DNA of 64,000 nucleotides from Streptomyces sp. NRRL WC-3742 (GTDB lineage: Bacteria; Actinomycetota; Actinomycetes; Streptomycetales; Streptomycetaceae): contig NZ_JOCF01000061.1 of assembly GCF_000720635.1 (NCBI RefSeq), forward strand, positions 1 through 64,000, given 5' to 3'. The translations under genes and the position numbers were made by a program. Shown here in pieces: positions 24,603-37,360 of this stretch. Positions within the stretch are counted from its first letter, which is position 1, and every line of letters starts with the position of its first letter. The notes beneath the pieces are model-generated. The model ran no database searches. It saw nothing but the letters and a program-made list of their open reading frames with translations, and was not told the DNA's origin.

Positions 24603-25634
24603 ATGACGGTGAAATGCGTGGTGTGGGACCTCGACGACACCCTGTGGGACGGGGTGCTGCTGGAGGACGGCGAGGTCGGGCTGCGCCCGGCCGTGCTGGA
24701 CGCGATCCGCACCCTCGACGAGCGCGGCATCCTGCACTCGGTCGCCAGCCGCAACGACCACGACACCGCGATGGCCAAACTGGCCGAACTCGGCGTCGCC
24801 GAGTACTTCCTGCACCCGCAGATCGGCTGGGGCCGCAAGTCCGAGGCGGTGGCGGAGATCGCCCGCCGCCTCAACATCGGCATCGACACCCTGGCCTTCG
24901 TCGACGACCAGCCCTTCGAGCGGGACGAGGTCGCCTTCGCCCACCCGCAGGTGCTCTGCGTGGACGCCGCCGAGGCCGCGTCGATCACCGAACTGCCCCG
25001 GATGAACCCGCGGTTCGTGACCACCGACTCCCGCGCCCGGCGCGAGCTGTACCGGGCCGACGAGCAGCGCAAGCAGGCCGAGGAGGGCCACCAGGGCACC
25101 TCGGAGGAGTTCCTCGCCCAGCTCGCCATGCGCTTCACCATCGCGCCGGCCCGGGAGGAGGACCTCCAGCGGGCCGAGGAGCTGACGGTTCGCACCAACC
25201 AGCTCAACGCCACCGGATACACCTACTCCTACGAGGAGTTGGACGCCTTCCGCACCTCGGACGACCACGAGCTCCTGGTCGCCGAGCTGGAGGACGTCTA
25301 CGGCGGCTACGGCACCATCGGCCTCGCCCTGGTGGAGCGCGGCGAAACGGTCTGGACGGTCAAGCTGCTGCTGATGTCCTGCCGGGTGATGGCCCGCGGC
25401 GTCGGGTCCGTACTGCTCAACCACCTGATCCGGAAGGCCAGTTCGGCCGGGGTTCGGCTGCGCGCCGAGTTCGTCCCGACCGACCGCAACCGGACGATGT
25501 ACATCACCTACAAGTTCTCCGGATTCCGCGAGGTCGAGCGGGCGGAGCAGCGCGACGGCGTGTCCGTGCTGGAGAACGACTTCTCGCGGGTCCAGGACGA
25601 CCCGCCGTACATGACGGTCCAGGTCCTGGACTGA
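24603..25634 (+). CDS. fkbH: FkbH-type glyceryl-ACP synthase (HAD phosphatase plus transferase)
   Basis: 343-residue protein with the HAD-phosphatase motif at the N-terminus ([13 protein letters not shown], nucleophile Asp9), HAD motif III region [12 protein letters not shown], and a GNAT-like C-terminal half ([13 protein letters not shown] is a family hallmark). FkbH enzymes dephosphorylate 1,3-bisphosphoglycerate and load the glyceryl group onto the pathway ACP. This is the committing step of methoxymalonyl-ACP formation. GAGGAGAG precedes the ATG. The terminating PKS begins 73 bp downstream. Confidence 0.93.
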   Translation: MTVKCVVWDLDDTLWDGVLLEDGEVGLRPAVLDAIRTLDERGILHSVASRNDHDTAMAKLAELGVAEYFLHPQIGWGRKSEAVAEIARRLNIGIDTLAFVDDQPFERDEVAFAHPQVLCVDAAEAASITELPRMNPRFVTTDSRARRELYRADEQRKQAEEGHQGTSEEFLAQLAMRFTIAPAREEDLQRAEELTVRTNQLNATGYTYSYEELDAFRTSDDHELLVAELEDVYGGYGTIGLALVERGETVWTVKLLLMSCRVMARGVGSVLLNHLIRKASSAGVRLRAEFVPTDRNRTMYITYKFSGFREVERAEQRDGVSVLENDFSRVQDDPPYMTVQVLD

Positions 25635-25707
25635 CGCCGCCCCGGAACGACGAGACGGGGGACCGGCGCACGCGCTCGGCTTGGGAGACGAGACGGATGG
25701 CTCAGAG

Positions 25708-28700
25708 ATGAACGAGAACGCGAACGAGGACCGGCTCCGCCGCGCCATGGCGGCCGTCCTGCAACTTCAGCAGCGCAACCAGGAGTTGGAGCACAGCCGG
25801 ACCGAGCCGATCGCGATCGTCTCGATGGCCTGCCGGCTCCCCGGCGGCGCCGCCACCCCCGAGCGGTACTGGGAGGTGCTGGCCGCCGGGGAGGACCTGA
25901 TCGGCCCGCTGCCCGAGCGCTGGGCGCACCTCGACCTGTTCGACCCGGACCCGGAGGCGGCCGGCAAGAGCTACGCCGACCAGGGCGGATTCCTCGACGG
26001 CATCGAGGAGTTCGACGCCGAGCTGTTCGGCGTCTCCCCGCGCGAGGCCCTCGCGATGGAACCGCAGCAGCGCCTCGCCCTGGAGACGGCCTGGGAGGCC
26101 CTGGAGCGGGCCGGGCAGCGCCCCGGCCCGCTGGGCACCAGCCGCACCGGCGTCTACCTGGGCGCGATGCGCTCGGACTACGCCACCACCCAGGCCACCC
26201 TGGAGAGCCTCGACGGATACCAGGGCACCGGCATCTCCAGCAGCGTCATCTCCGGGCGCGTCTCGTACACCCTGGGCCTCCAGGGCCCGGCCGTCACCGT
26301 CGACACCGCCTGCTCCTCCTCGCTGGTGGCCATCCACCTGGCCTGCGCCGCGCTGCGCAGCGGCGAGTGCGACCAGGCGCTGGCCGGCGGCGTCACCGTG
26401 ATGAACACCCCCGTGCTGTTCGTCGAGTCCAGCCGGCTGCGCGCCATGTCCCCGGACGGGCGCAGCAAGAGCTTCTCCGCCGACGCGGACGGCGGCGGCT
26501 GGGCCGAGGGCTGCGGCATGGTGCTGCTCAAGACCCTCTCCGCCGCCCGCCGCGACGGCGACCGCGTGCTCGCCGTCATCCGCGGCTCCGCCACCAACCA
26601 GGACGGCCGCAGCCAGGGCCTCACCGCCCCCAACGGGCCCGCCCAGCAGCGCGTCATCCGCGAGGCGCTGGCCGCCGCCCGGCTCACCCCCGCCGACATC
26701 GACGCCATCGAGGCGCACGGTACCGGCACCCGCCTGGGCGACCCGATCGAGGCTGGTGCGCTGGCCGAGGTGTTCGGCCCCGGCCGGGCCGCCGGGCAGC
26801 CGCTGCGCCTGGGCTCGGGCAAGTCCAACATCGGCCACTCCCAGGCCGCGGCCGGTGTGCTCGGCGTGATCAAGATGGTGCTCGCGCTCCAGCACGAGCG
26901 ACTGCCGCAGACCCTGCACGTCGAGCAGCCCAGCCCGCACATCGCCTGGGACGGCAGCGGCATCGAGCTGCTCGCCGAGGCCGCCGACTGGCCGCGCGGC
27001 GAGCGTCCGCGCCGGGCCGGGGTCTCCTCCTTCGGGATCAGCGGCACCAACGCCCACCTGGTGCTGGAGGAGGCGCCCCAGGCGGAGGAGGTGCCCGTCC
27101 TCGAGGAGGGCACCGAGCAGCCGCAGGCCGTCCCCTCGGACGGCTACCCGGTGCTGCTCTCCGCCCAGACCCCGCAGGCCCTGCGCGCCCAGGCCGCCCG
27201 CTGGGCCGACTGGCTGGACGCCCACCCCGGCACGGGCCTGCTCGACCTGGCCCGCACCGCCGCCCTGCACCGCACCCACCTGGAGCACCGCGCCGCCGTC
27301 ACCGCCGCCTCCACCGCCGAGGCGGCGCTGGGCCTGCGCGCCCTCGCCGAGGGCGCCGCCCCGCGCGAGCTCGTCCAGGGCCGCTCGGCCCCGCGCGGCC
27401 AGGCCGTGTTCGTCTTCCCCGGCCAGGGCAGCCAGTGGCCCGAGATGGGCCGCGCCCTGCTCGCCGAGTCCGCCGTCTTCCGGGCCGCGATCGAGGAGTG
27501 CGACGCCGCGCTTCTCCCGCACACCGGCTGGTCGGTGCGCGCGCTGCTGGCGGGAGAGGGCGACGACCTGCCCGACTTCGAGCGCATCGACGTCCTGCAG
27601 CCCGCCCTGTTCGCCGTGATGATCGGCCTGGCCGCCGTCTGGCGCTCCCTCGGCGTGGAGCCCGCCGCCGTCGTCGGCAGCAGCCAGGGCGAGGTGCCCG
27701 CCGCCGTCGTCGCCGGGGCGCTGTCGCTGCGGGACGGCGCCAAGCTGGTCGCCCTGCGCAGCCGGGCGCTGCTGCGCGAGTGCAGCGGCAAGGGCGGCAT
27801 GGCGCTGGTCGAGCTGCCCGCCGAGCAGGCGGCCGCGCTGATCGCGCCGTACGAGGGCGCGCTGTCCGTCGCCGTCATCAACACCGAAACCTCCACCGTG
27901 GTCTCCGGCGACGCCGAGGCGATCGAGGACCTGCTCGCCGCGATGGCCGACGGCGAGGTGTACTGCCGCCGCATCCCCTCCGACGCGGCCGGCCACAGCC
28001 GCCACATGGACCCGATCCTGCCGGGCCTGGCCGCTTCGCTCGCCGACCTGGCCCCGCGCGCCGCCGAGGTGCCGTTCCACTCGACCGTCACCGGCACGGT
28101 GCTGCCCGGGGAGAGCCTGGACGCCGCGTACTGGTGCCGCAACCTGCGCGAGACCGTCCGCCTGGACCTCGCCCTGCGCTCGCTGACGGCCGCCGGCTTC
28201 GGCGTGTTCGTCGAGGTCAGCCCGCACCCGGTGCTCGGCATCCCGCTGACCGGCGCCACCGCCGCCAACAACGGCGTGGTCGTCGGCACCCTCCAGCGCG
28301 GGCGCGGCGGCACGGCCCAGCTGCTCCAGCAGCTCGCCGCCCTGCACGGCCACGGCCACCCGGTGGACTGGGCCCGGGTGCTCGGCCACCGCCCGGCCGG
28401 CCAGGCCCTCGAGCTGCCCACCTACGCCTTCCAGCGCCGCCGCTACTGGGTGGACGCCCAGGCCCCGGCCGGCGTCCTGAACAGCTCGGCCCCCGCCGTG
28501 GAGCAGGTGCCGGTGGACGGGCTGCGCGCCCGGCTGGCCGCGCTGCCCGCCGAGGAGCGGGCCCACCTGCTGGAGGAGACGGTGCGCCGCGAGGTGGCCG
28601 CCCTCCTCGGCACCGACGAGCCCGTGGACGCCGACCGCCGCTTCCGCGACCTCGGCATGGACTCGCTGATGGCGCTGCGGATGCGCAACCGCCTGACCGA

Positions 28701-31700
28701 GCTCACCGGCGCCACCCTGCCCGCCAACCTGACCCTGCACCACCCCACCGCCCGGGCCGTCACCGGCTACCTGCTGGAGCACGCCCTCGGCGAGCTGCCC
28801 GCCGCCCCGGCCGGCGCCCGGCTGGAGCGAAGCGCCCGGCGCGAGGTCCACCCGGCCACCGAGGGCCAGCGCCGCCTCTGGTTCCTGGAGCAGCTGCGCC
28901 CCGGCACCGCCCAGTACCACGTAGCGCTGAAGCTCTCGGTCGAAGGCGGGCTGGACCGGACGGCCTTCGGCCGGGCCCTCGCCCACCTGGCCGCGCGGCA
29001 CGAGGCGCTGCGCACCGGCCTGGCCCTGCGCGGGGGCGAACTCGTGCAGGTGGTGGGGGAGTCGGCCACGATCCCGCTGGAGTGGGCCGAGACCGAGGAC
29101 CTGGACGCCGCCGCCCGGGCCGAGGAACTGACCCCCTTCGACCTCGGCGGCCCCTCGCTCGCCCGCTGCACGGTGCTCACCGCGCCCGGCGGCGAGCAGC
29201 TGATCTGCCTCACCCTGCACCACGCCGTCGTCGACGGCTGGTCGCTGACCCTGCTGCTGCACGAACTCCACGCCTCCTACCGGGCGTTCGCCACCGGCGC
29301 TGAGCCCGAGGCGGCTCCCGTCGAGCACCACCTGGGCGACCTCGCCGCCTGGGAGCGCGCCGCCGCCCTGGAGGGCCGCTTCGAGGAGGGGCTGCGCCAC
29401 TTCACCGCCGAACTGGCCGGTGCGCCCCGGCTGGAGTTCCCGCCCGGCCCCCCGCAGGCGGAGGGGAACGGTGGGGACACGCAGAACGGTGGGGACACCC
29501 ACTACTTCACCCTCCCGGCCGCCCTGCGCGCCGAGGTCGAGGCGCTGGCCGCCCGCACCTCCGTCACCCCGTACACCGTGCTGGTCAGCGCCTTCGCCGC
29601 GCTGCTCGCCCGCACCTGCGACCAGGCCGACTTCACCCTCGGAACCGTCTGGGCCAACCGCCAACTGCCGGGCTCCGAAGGTGTGGTGGGCTTCCTGGTC
29701 AACACCCTGCCGCTGCGCTGCGACCTGACCGGCGAGCCCACCGTGAGCGGCCTGCTGGCCGCCATGGGCGAGAAGGTCAACGCCGTCGCCGAGCACCAGG
29801 GCGTGCCGCTGAGCCGGCTCGTCCAGGCCGCCGGAGTCGAGCGCAACGGCGAGGAGAACCCGCTGTTCCGCGCGGTGTTCAACTACGGCAGCGCCGAACT
29901 GCCCACCGTGGGCGAGGGAGCGGACGCCTGGCGGCTGCCGGTCACCGGCAGCCCGGCGGGCAATGTGCGCGGGGCCTCCAAGTTCGAGCTGGGCCTGACC
30001 CTCGCGCCCAGCGGGGACGCCCTGCGCGCCGAACTGGAGTACCTGCCGCAGGTGCTGGACGCGGAGGGCGCCGAGCGCCTCGCGGCCGGCTTCGAGCGGC
30101 TGCTCACCGAGTTCGTCCGCCGCCCCGAGGCGGCGCTCACGGACCTGGACGTGCTGGGGGCGGCCGAGCTGGCCTGGCTGGAGGAGCGGGCCGGCAGCGT
30201 CGAGCCCAGCGACGTCGACCGGCCGACCGCGTACGAGCTGATCCTGGCGCAGGCTTCCCGCACCCCGGAGGCCGTCGCGGTCACCGACGGCGACGTGGAG
30301 CTGAGCTACGCCGAACTGCTCGGCAGGGCAGGAGGGTTGGCCTCGAAGCTGCGCGCCGCGGGCATCGGCCCGGGCACCCCGGTCGGGGTGCACCTGCCGC
30401 GCGGCACCGACCTGGTCGTCGCCGTCCTGGCCGTCTGGACGGCCGGCGGGGCGTACCTGTCGCTCGACCCCAACTACCCCGCCGCGCACCTGGACCACAT
30501 GGTGCAGGACAGCGGCCTGACCGTCGTGATCTCCGGCACCGCCGTGGAGCGCTGGGGCCACCTGGCCGTCATCGCGCCCGAAACCACCGAGGAGACGGGC
30601 GAGTTCGACGCCCCGGCGCCCGAGGACCTCGCCTACCTGATCTACACCTCAGGCTCCACCGGCCGCCCCAAGGGCGTACGGATCGAGCACTCCCAGTTCG
30701 CCAACTTCTGCCGCGCCATGGACGCCCGGATCGGCGGCGGCCCCGGCGACACGTGGCTGGCCGTCACCAGCCTCTCCTTCGACATCTCCACCCTCGAACT
30801 GCTGTGGACCCTCACCCGGGGCTACCGCGTCGTGGTCGCCGCCGGCAGCACCGCCGACTGGGCCGCCCACCGCCGCCTCGGCCCCACCCACCTGCAGTGC
30901 ACCCCCTCCTACGCCCGGATGCTGCTCGCCGACGCCGAGGGCCGCGCCCTCATCGGCGGGCTGCGCCGGATGCTCGTCGGCGGCGAGGCCCTCGACCGGG
31001 GCCTGGCCCGCAAACTGGCCGCGCTCTGCCCGGGCGAGGTCCTCAACATGTACGGCCCGACCGAGACCACCGTCTGGTCCGCGACCTGGACGCTGGAGGC
31101 CGGCGCCCTGGAACGCGGCGAGGTCTCGCTGGGCACGCCCGTCCTCAACACCCTCTTCCACGTGCTCGACCGGCACGGCCGCCGGGTGCCGCGCGGCACC
31201 CGGGGCGAGCTGTGGATCGGGGGCCTCGGCGTCGCCCGCGGCTACCACGAGCGGCCCGAGCTGACCGCCGAGCGCTTCACCGAGGACCCGTACGCCGGCC
31301 ACGAGGGCGCTCGGATGTACCGCACCGGCGACCTGGTGCGTCACCGCGCCGACGGCAGCCTGGAGTTCTGCGGCCGCATCGACGCCCAGGTCAAGCTGCG
31401 CGGCCACCGGATCGAGCTCGGCGAGGTCGACACCGTCGCCGGTGAGCACCCGGCCGTGGTCGAGTGCAGCGCCGTGGTGCGCGAGGACACCGAGAACGAC
31501 CCGAGGCTCACCCTCTACTGGGTGCCCGCCCCGCAGGCCGACGAGGCGGCGCTCGCCGCGCACCTGGCCGAGCGGCTGCCCGCCCACGCGGTGCCCGGCC
31601 GGCTCGTCCGGATGCCCGAGCTGCCGCACACCCCCAACGGCAAGGTGGACCGGGGCGCCCTGCTGCGCCTGCCGGCTCCCACGGCCGCCGCCCCCGCCCC

Positions 31701-34700
31701 CGCGCGGGAGGAGACCGGTCAGGACGTCCAGGCGCTGGTCGCCGCGGCCTGGGCCCGGGCGCTGAACGTCGTCGAGGTCGACCCCGACCGGGGCTTCTTC
31801 GAGCTCGGCGGCACCTCCATGACCGCCCTCCAGGCCCACCGCGAGCTGTGCGCGGAGCTCGGCCGGGAGTTCCCGCTGTCCACCGTCTTCCACCACCCGA
31901 CGGTGCGCCGCCTCGCCGCCCACCTGAGCGGCGAGACCACCGCCACGGCCCCCACGGCCCGTGCCACCGTCCGCCCGGAGGAGGACGCGATCGCCGTGGT
32001 CGGCCTGTCCTGCCGACTGCCCGGCGCCCCCGACCTGGCCGCCTTCTGGGCCAACCTGCGCGGCGGCGTCGAGTCGATCAGCCACTTCACCGAGCAGGAG
32101 CTGCGCGAGGCCGGCGTCCCCGAGGCGTTGCTCGCCCGCCCCGACTACGTCCGCGCCAAGGGCCACGTCGAGGACGCCGACCTGTTCGACGCCGGGTTCT
32201 TCGACTGCTCCCCGGCCGAGGCCGAGGCGATGGACCCCCAGCACCGGCTGTTCCTGGAGTGCGCCTGGGAGGCGCTGGAGCACGCGGGCCTGGTGCCGCG
32301 CGGCTTCGACGGCCGCATCGCCGTCTTCGGCGGCTCCGGCTACGGCGGGTACCAGGGCGCAGACCCGGAGGACATGTCCGCCTTCTACCGGGCGATGATC
32401 GGCGGCAAGAACGACTACCTGGCCACCCGCGTCGCCCACAAGCTGGACCTGCGCGGCCCGGCCCTGACCGTGCAGACCGCCTGCTCCACGGGCCTGGTCG
32501 CCGCCCACCTGGCACGCGAGAGCCTGCTGCGCGGCGAGTCCGACGCCGCCCTGGTCGGCGCCGCCTCGCTGACCTTCCCGCTGAAGTCCGGCTACCTCTA
32601 CCAGCCGGGCCTGGTCGCCTCCCCGGACGGCGCCTGCCGCGCCTTCGACGCCGAGGGCGGCGGCACCGTCCCCGGCAACGGCGTCGGCGTGCTGGTGCTG
32701 CGCCGCCTCTCCGACGCCGTCGCCGACGGCGACACCGTGTACGCGGTGATCCGCGGCAGCGCCGTCAACAACGACGGCGCCGACAAGGTCGGCTTCACCG
32801 CCCCCAGCGTCGCCGGCCAGGCTTCCGTCATCGCCGAGGCCCAGGCGGCCGCCGGAGTCACCCCGGACACCATCGGCTACGTCGAGGCGCACGGCACCGC
32901 CACCGCCCTCGGCGACCCGATCGAGGTGCAGGCGCTCCAGCAGGTCTTCGGCGCGGCCGGGCGCACCGCGCCCTGCGCACTCGGCTCGGTCAAGAGCAAC
33001 ATCGGCCACGCCGACGCCACCGCGGGCATCGCGGGCCTCATCAAGGCCGTGCTGATGCTCCACCACGGCGAGTTCGTGCCGAGCCTGCACTACACCCGGC
33101 CCAACCCCGAACTCGGCCTGGACACGGGCCTGTTCGAGGTCGCCACCGAGCTGCGGCCGTGGACGGGCGAGGGCCCGCGCCGCGCCGGGGTCTCCTCCTT
33201 CGGCATCGGCGGCACCAACGCCCACCTGGTGCTGGAGCAGGGCCCCGCCGGGCCCGCCGCCCCCGCCGAGGGCGTACGCCCCGTCGTCCTCTCGGCACGG
33301 GACGAGACCGCGCTGCGCGCCCAGGCCCGCCGCTGGGCCGCCCACCTGGCCGAGCGCCCGCAGCTCACCCCCGCCGCCGTGGCCGGCCCCGCCGCCACCC
33401 GCCGTACCCACTTCGCCGCCCGGGCCGCCGTCCTGGCCGGTACGAACGCCGAACTCGTCGACGGGCTCACGGCGCTGGCCGAAGGCCGTCCGCACCGGCT
33501 GCTCAGCCAGGGCGAGGCGCGCCGGCTCGGCAAGGCCGTGTTCGTCTTCCCCGGCCAGGGCAGCCAGTGGCCCGCCATGGGCCGCGACCTGCTCGACGAG
33601 AGCCCGGCCTTCCGGGCCGCCGTCGCCGACTGCGACCGGGCGTTCGCGCCGTACCTGGACTGGACGGTCTCCGAGCTGCTCGCGGGCTCCGGCTCCACGG
33701 CCGACCTGCCGCTGGACCGGCTCGACGTGGTGCAGCCCGCGATGTTCGCGATGTACCTGGGCCTGGCCGCCGCCTGGCGCGAGCGCGGGCTGGAGCCGGC
33801 CGCCGTGGTCGGCCACAGCCAGGGCGAGGTCGCCGCGGCCGTGGTCGCCGGGGCGCTCACCGTCGAGGAGGGCGCCAGGATCGTCGCGCTGCGCAGCCGG
33901 GCCCTGCTGGGCTGCGCCGGGCGCGGGGAGATGGCCGTCGTCGAACTGCCCGTGGACGAGGTGCTCGTCCACCTCGCCCGCCACGGGGGCCGGATCTCGC
34001 TGGCCGCCGTCAACACCGCCGGTTCGACGGCCGTCTCGGGCGACGTCGACGCGATCAACGACCTGCTCTTCGACCTCGACGACCAGGACGTGATCTGCGG
34101 CAAGCTCAACGCCGCCGTCGCCTCGCACAGCGCCCAGATGGACGCCATCCTGCCGGGCCTCGCCGCCGAACTGGCCGACCTGGACCCGAGGCCCGCCGCC
34201 GTGCCGTTCTACTCCACCGTCACCGGCGCACTGCTGGACGGCCGGGAGCTGAACGCCGCGTACTGGTGCCGCAACCTGCGCGAGCCCGTCCGGCTGGACC
34301 TCGCCCAGCGCGAACTGCTGCGCACCGGGCACCAGGTGTTCGTCGAGGTCAGCCCGCACCCGGTGCTGGCCGGTCCGCTCACCGACAACGGGCTCGCCGA
34401 GGGCGCCGTCGTCGTCGACACCCTGCGCCGCCGCCACGGGGGCCTCGACCAGCTGCACCGCACCCTTGGCGCGCTGCACGTCCAGGGCCACCCGGTGGAC
34501 TGGGCGGCCGCGTTCGGCGGCACCGGGCCGCAGGTCGAACTGCCCGGGTACGCCTTCCAGCGCTCCCGGCACTGGGCCGAGCCCAAGGCTTCCCAGCCCG
34601 CACCGAGCGCGGTGGACGGCGAGTTCTGGCAGGCCGTCACCGGCGGCGAGGCCGGAAGGATCGCCGAACTCCTCGACGCACCCGAGCAGTTGAAGGAGGG

Positions 34701-37344
34701 CCTGGAGGAGCTGCTGCCCCTGCTCGCCGCCTGGCACGAGGGCCGGCAGGCCGACGCGAACACGGCCGACTGGCTGTACACCGAGCGCCGCGAGCCGGTC
34801 GGGACGCCCACCCCGGCGGCCCTGACGGGCCACTGGGCACTGGTCGGGCCGGACGAGGGCCTCACCGAAGCGCTCACCGAGGCGCTCACCGTCGCCGGGG
34901 CCACCGTCCACCGGCTGCCGGCCTCCGAGGACCGCACCGCGCTCGCGGCCGCCCTCGGCGCCCTGCCGCCGCTCACGGGCCTGCTCGCCACCCCCGGCGA
35001 GGGCGCCGACGAGCGCGGTTTCCACCGGCTGCTCGCCCTCGTCCAGGCGGTCGGCGACACCGGCCGCCCGGTCCCCGTCCGGGCCGTCACCCGGGGCGCC
35101 ACCGCCCTCGACGGGGAGAACGGCGGGAACGGCGAGAACGGCGAGGACGTCCCGAACCACCCGCAGGCGCTGGTCACGGGCCTCGGCCGGGTCCTCACCC
35201 TGGAGGCCCCCGACCGCTGGGGCGGCACGATCGACCTGCCCGCCGAGCCGTACGAGGGCTGGCAGAAGGCCCTCGTCGAGGCGCTGGCGGCCGGGGACGG
35301 CGAGGACGAGGTGACACTGCGGCCCCAGGGCCGGTACGTGCGCCGACTCCACCGCGCCCGCCTCACCGCGGGCGCCGCCTGGCGGACCACCGGCACCGCG
35401 CTGATCACCGGCGGCACCGGCGCGCTCGGCCGCCACCTCGCCCGCTGGCTGGCCGCCCGCGGCACCCGCCGCGTCGTCCTCGCCACCCGCACCGCCCGCC
35501 CCGCCCCCGAGCTGGACGCCCTGCGCGAGGACCTCGCCGCCCTGGGCGCGAGCCTCGACCTCGCGGTCTGCGACCTCGCCGACCGCGCGGCCGCAGGGCG
35601 GCTGCTCGCCGCGCTCGACACCCACGCCGAGCCGCTGCGCGTCGTCGCCCACCTCGCCGGCGTCTCCCGGATGACCGCCGTCGACGACCTCACCCCCGAG
35701 GCCGCCGACGAGGAACTCGCCGCAAAGGCCCACGGCGCCCGCCACCTGCACGACCTGCTCGCCGACCGCCCCCTGGACGCCTTCCTGCTGTACGGCAGCG
35801 GGGCGAGCCTGTGGGGCGGAGCGGGCCAGGCCGCGTACGGCGCCGCCAACACCGCCCTGGACGCCCTCGCCCGCCACCGGCACGCCCGGGGTCTGGCCGC
35901 CACGGTGGTGCACTGGGGCGGCTGGGCCGGCGGCGGCATGATGAGCGCCGAGGCCGAGCGGACGTACCGTTCGCGCGGCCACCGGCCCATCGCCGCGGAC
36001 CGCGCCCTGCACGCCCTCGGCCAGGTGCTGGCCGCGGGCCTGCCCTCGGCGGGCGTCGCGGACATCGACTGGGCGGTCTTCGCCCCGCTCTACGCCGCCG
36101 CCCGCCCCCGCCCGCTGGTCGACACCGTCCCGCAGGCCCGCGCGGCCCTCGCACCCGCCGAGCCCGCCGCCGACGACACCGCCGGACGCGACCTGCGCCG
36201 ACGGCTCGCGGACGGCGACCGGGACCAGGCACTGGCCCTGCTCACCGAACTGGTCACCGCCGAGACGGCCCCCGTCCTCGGCCTCGCACCGCAGGCCGTC
36301 CCGGCCGAGCAGCCGCTCCAGCAGCTCGGCCTGGACTCCCTGATGGCCGTCACCCTGCGCGGCCAGCTCGCCCGCCGCACCGGCGTCGCGTTCACCACCG
36401 ACACCATCGTGCGGGCCGGCGACTGCGCGGGCCTGGCCCGGTTCCTGCTGGAGAAGCTGCTGCCCTCCGACGGCGAAGCGGCCGCGCGGACACCGCTGAC
36501 ACCGCGGACAGCGCAGACACCGGAGAACGGCTGGCTGCGGGTGCTCAAGCCCGCCGCGAACCCGCGCGCCCGGGTCTTCGCCATGGCGGGCATGGGCGGC
36601 ACCACCGCCGGACACATCCCGCTGGCCCGGCACCTGCCCGACGACGTCGAACTCGTCGCCGTCCAGCTGCCCGGCCGCGACGGCCGCGCCGACGAGCAGC
36701 CCGTCACCGACATGATGGTGCTCGCCGACCACGTCGCCGCCGCCGTCAGCGCCCGCCTGGACGCCCCCGCCGTGCTCTACGGGCACAGCCAGGGCTCCTG
36801 GCTCGCCTGGGAGCTGGCCCACCGGCTCGCCGGGCAGCCCGCCACCCCGCCGCTCGCCCTCGTCGCCGCCTGCGGCATCCCGCCGCAGGCCGAACCCACC
36901 GAGGGCCTGCGCCGGCTCACCGACTCGGCCGCCGTCCTGGACACGCTGCCGACCGGCGAGGCGGCCGCCCTGTTCGCCGGGCTGCTGCCCGAACAGGTCC
37001 TGGGCAGCGAGGAGTTGCTCGCCGAGTACCTCGTGAGGCTGCGTACCGACGTCACCCTGGCGGAGAACCACCGGGCCGCGCTGCGCCACCTCGACCGCGC
37101 CCCGCTGCGCATCCCGGTCCGCGCCGTGGCCGGCACCGACGACCCGGTGCTTCCCGAGCAGGCCCTGGACGCCTGGCGGGCGCTCACCGAAGGCCCGTAC
37201 ACCCGCAGCGGCGTGCTCGGCACCCACGCCGCCCCGATCGAGAACCCCGCGGCCCTGGCCGCCGAACTCACCGAGACGATCGCGGCCCTGACCGCGCCGG
37301 CTCTGTCCCACACGCAGGCCCGGCCCGCCGCCGTCGCCCACTGA
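25708..37344 (+). CDS. terminal hybrid PKS-NRPS: KS-AT-ACP-C-A(Gly)-PCP-KS-AT-KR-ACP-TE
   Basis: 3878-residue synthase. The N-terminal coiled coil ([18 protein letters not shown]) is a docking helix. Approximate domain spans in bases: KS 25800-27080 (DTACSSSL), AT 27400-28440, ACP 28530-28790, C 28850-30150 (HHAVVDG), A 30180-31680 ([11 protein letters not shown]), PCP 31720-31930 (ELGGTSM), KS 31980-33240 (QTACSTGL), AT 33540-34570 (GHSQG, VASHS), KR core 35380-35990 (TGGTGALG; Ser/Tyr/Asn present; no LDD, Trp in HWGGW, so A-type), ACP 36190-36460, TE 36530-37310 (GHSQG, Asp and His present). My A-domain code D-I-L-Q-L-G-M-V-W is close to the known glycine code. The first AT is odd (GSSQG). 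The TE marks it as the last protein of the line. I chose ATG 25708 over an upstream TTG. Confidence 0.93.
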   Translation: MNENANEDRLRRAMAAVLQLQQRNQELEHSRTEPIAIVSMACRLPGGAATPERYWEVLAAGEDLIGPLPERWAHLDLFDPDPEAAGKSYADQGGFLDGIEEFDAELFGVSPREALAMEPQQRLALETAWEALERAGQRPGPLGTSRTGVYLGAMRSDYATTQATLESLDGYQGTGISSSVISGRVSYTLGLQGPAVTVDTACSSSLVAIHLACAALRSGECDQALAGGVTVMNTPVLFVESSRLRAMSPDGRSKSFSADADGGGWAEGCGMVLLKTLSAARRDGDRVLAVIRGSATNQDGRSQGLTAPNGPAQQRVIREALAAARLTPADIDAIEAHGTGTRLGDPIEAGALAEVFGPGRAAGQPLRLGSGKSNIGHSQAAAGVLGVIKMVLALQHERLPQTLHVEQPSPHIAWDGSGIELLAEAADWPRGERPRRAGVSSFGISGTNAHLVLEEAPQAEEVPVLEEGTEQPQAVPSDGYPVLLSAQTPQALRAQAARWADWLDAHPGTGLLDLARTAALHRTHLEHRAAVTAASTAEAALGLRALAEGAAPRELVQGRSAPRGQAVFVFPGQGSQWPEMGRALLAESAVFRAAIEECDAALLPHTGWSVRALLAGEGDDLPDFERIDVLQPALFAVMIGLAAVWRSLGVEPAAVVGSSQGEVPAAVVAGALSLRDGAKLVALRSRALLRECSGKGGMALVELPAEQAAALIAPYEGALSVAVINTETSTVVSGDAEAIEDLLAAMADGEVYCRRIPSDAAGHSRHMDPILPGLAASLADLAPRAAEVPFHSTVTGTVLPGESLDAAYWCRNLRETVRLDLALRSLTAAGFGVFVEVSPHPVLGIPLTGATAANNGVVVGTLQRGRGGTAQLLQQLAALHGHGHPVDWARVLGHRPAGQALELPTYAFQRRRYWVDAQAPAGVLNSSAPAVEQVPVDGLRARLAALPAEERAHLLEETVRREVAALLGTDEPVDADRRFRDLGMDSLMALRMRNRLTELTGATLPANLTLHHPTARAVTGYLLEHALGELPAAPAGARLERSARREVHPATEGQRRLWFLEQLRPGTAQYHVALKLSVEGGLDRTAFGRALAHLAARHEALRTGLALRGGELVQVVGESATIPLEWAETEDLDAAARAEELTPFDLGGPSLARCTVLTAPGGEQLICLTLHHAVVDGWSLTLLLHELHASYRAFATGAEPEAAPVEHHLGDLAAWERAAALEGRFEEGLRHFTAELAGAPRLEFPPGPPQAEGNGGDTQNGGDTHYFTLPAALRAEVEALAARTSVTPYTVLVSAFAALLARTCDQADFTLGTVWANRQLPGSEGVVGFLVNTLPLRCDLTGEPTVSGLLAAMGEKVNAVAEHQGVPLSRLVQAAGVERNGEENPLFRAVFNYGSAELPTVGEGADAWRLPVTGSPAGNVRGASKFELGLTLAPSGDALRAELEYLPQVLDAEGAERLAAGFERLLTEFVRRPEAALTDLDVLGAAELAWLEERAGSVEPSDVDRPTAYELILAQASRTPEAVAVTDGDVELSYAELLGRAGGLASKLRAAGIGPGTPVGVHLPRGTDLVVAVLAVWTAGGAYLSLDPNYPAAHLDHMVQDSGLTVVISGTAVERWGHLAVIAPETTEETGEFDAPAPEDLAYLIYTSGSTGRPKGVRIEHSQFANFCRAMDARIGGGPGDTWLAVTSLSFDISTLELLWTLTRGYRVVVAAGSTADWAAHRRLGPTHLQCTPSYARMLLADAEGRALIGGLRRMLVGGEALDRGLARKLAALCPGEVLNMYGPTETTVWSATWTLEAGALERGEVSLGTPVLNTLFHVLDRHGRRVPRGTRGELWIGGLGVARGYHERPELTAERFTEDPYAGHEGARMYRTGDLVRHRADGSLEFCGRIDAQVKLRGHRIELGEVDTVAGEHPAVVECSAVVREDTENDPRLTLYWVPAPQADEAALAAHLAERLPAHAVPGRLVRMPELPHTPNGKVDRGALLRLPAPTAAAPAPAREETGQDVQALVAAAWARALNVVEVDPDRGFFELGGTSMTALQAHRELCAELGREFPLSTVFHHPTVRRLAAHLSGETTATAPTARATVRPEEDAIAVVGLSCRLPGAPDLAAFWANLRGGVESISHFTEQELREAGVPEALLARPDYVRAKGHVEDADLFDAGFFDCSPAEAEAMDPQHRLFLECAWEALEHAGLVPRGFDGRIAVFGGSGYGGYQGADPEDMSAFYRAMIGGKNDYLATRVAHKLDLRGPALTVQTACSTGLVAAHLARESLLRGESDAALVGAASLTFPLKSGYLYQPGLVASPDGACRAFDAEGGGTVPGNGVGVLVLRRLSDAVADGDTVYAVIRGSAVNNDGADKVGFTAPSVAGQASVIAEAQAAAGVTPDTIGYVEAHGTATALGDPIEVQALQQVFGAAGRTAPCALGSVKSNIGHADATAGIAGLIKAVLMLHHGEFVPSLHYTRPNPELGLDTGLFEVATELRPWTGEGPRRAGVSSFGIGGTNAHLVLEQGPAGPAAPAEGVRPVVLSARDETALRAQARRWAAHLAERPQLTPAAVAGPAATRRTHFAARAAVLAGTNAELVDGLTALAEGRPHRLLSQGEARRLGKAVFVFPGQGSQWPAMGRDLLDESPAFRAAVADCDRAFAPYLDWTVSELLAGSGSTADLPLDRLDVVQPAMFAMYLGLAAAWRERGLEPAAVVGHSQGEVAAAVVAGALTVEEGARIVALRSRALLGCAGRGEMAVVELPVDEVLVHLARHGGRISLAAVNTAGSTAVSGDVDAINDLLFDLDDQDVICGKLNAAVASHSAQMDAILPGLAAELADLDPRPAAVPFYSTVTGALLDGRELNAAYWCRNLREPVRLDLAQRELLRTGHQVFVEVSPHPVLAGPLTDNGLAEGAVVVDTLRRRHGGLDQLHRTLGALHVQGHPVDWAAAFGGTGPQVELPGYAFQRSRHWAEPKASQPAPSAVDGEFWQAVTGGEAGRIAELLDAPEQLKEGLEELLPLLAAWHEGRQADANTADWLYTERREPVGTPTPAALTGHWALVGPDEGLTEALTEALTVAGATVHRLPASEDRTALAAALGALPPLTGLLATPGEGADERGFHRLLALVQAVGDTGRPVPVRAVTRGATALDGENGGNGENGEDVPNHPQALVTGLGRVLTLEAPDRWGGTIDLPAEPYEGWQKALVEALAAGDGEDEVTLRPQGRYVRRLHRARLTAGAAWRTTGTALITGGTGALGRHLARWLAARGTRRVVLATRTARPAPELDALREDLAALGASLDLAVCDLADRAAAGRLLAALDTHAEPLRVVAHLAGVSRMTAVDDLTPEAADEELAAKAHGARHLHDLLADRPLDAFLLYGSGASLWGGAGQAAYGAANTALDALARHRHARGLAATVVHWGGWAGGGMMSAEAERTYRSRGHRPIAADRALHALGQVLAAGLPSAGVADIDWAVFAPLYAAARPRPLVDTVPQARAALAPAEPAADDTAGRDLRRRLADGDRDQALALLTELVTAETAPVLGLAPQAVPAEQPLQQLGLDSLMAVTLRGQLARRTGVAFTTDTIVRAGDCAGLARFLLEKLLPSDGEAAARTPLTPRTAQTPENGWLRVLKPAANPRARVFAMAGMGGTTAGHIPLARHLPDDVELVAVQLPGRDGRADEQPVTDMMVLADHVAAAVSARLDAPAVLYGHSQGSWLAWELAHRLAGQPATPPLALVAACGIPPQAEPTEGLRRLTDSAAVLDTLPTGEAAALFAGLLPEQVLGSEELLAEYLVRLRTDVTLAENHRAALRHLDRAPLRIPVRAVAGTDDPVLPEQALDAWRALTEGPYTRSGVLGTHAAPIENPAALAAELTETIAALTAPALSHTQARPAAVAH

Positions 37345-37360
37345 CCCGTAGGAGAGACCG

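Noticed and set aside
36530..37310. C-terminal domain of the terminal synthase as a separate type II editing thioesterase
   Set aside because: It is continuous with the preceding ACP in one frame and has the full GHSQG/Asp/His set, so it is the release TE of the assembly line.
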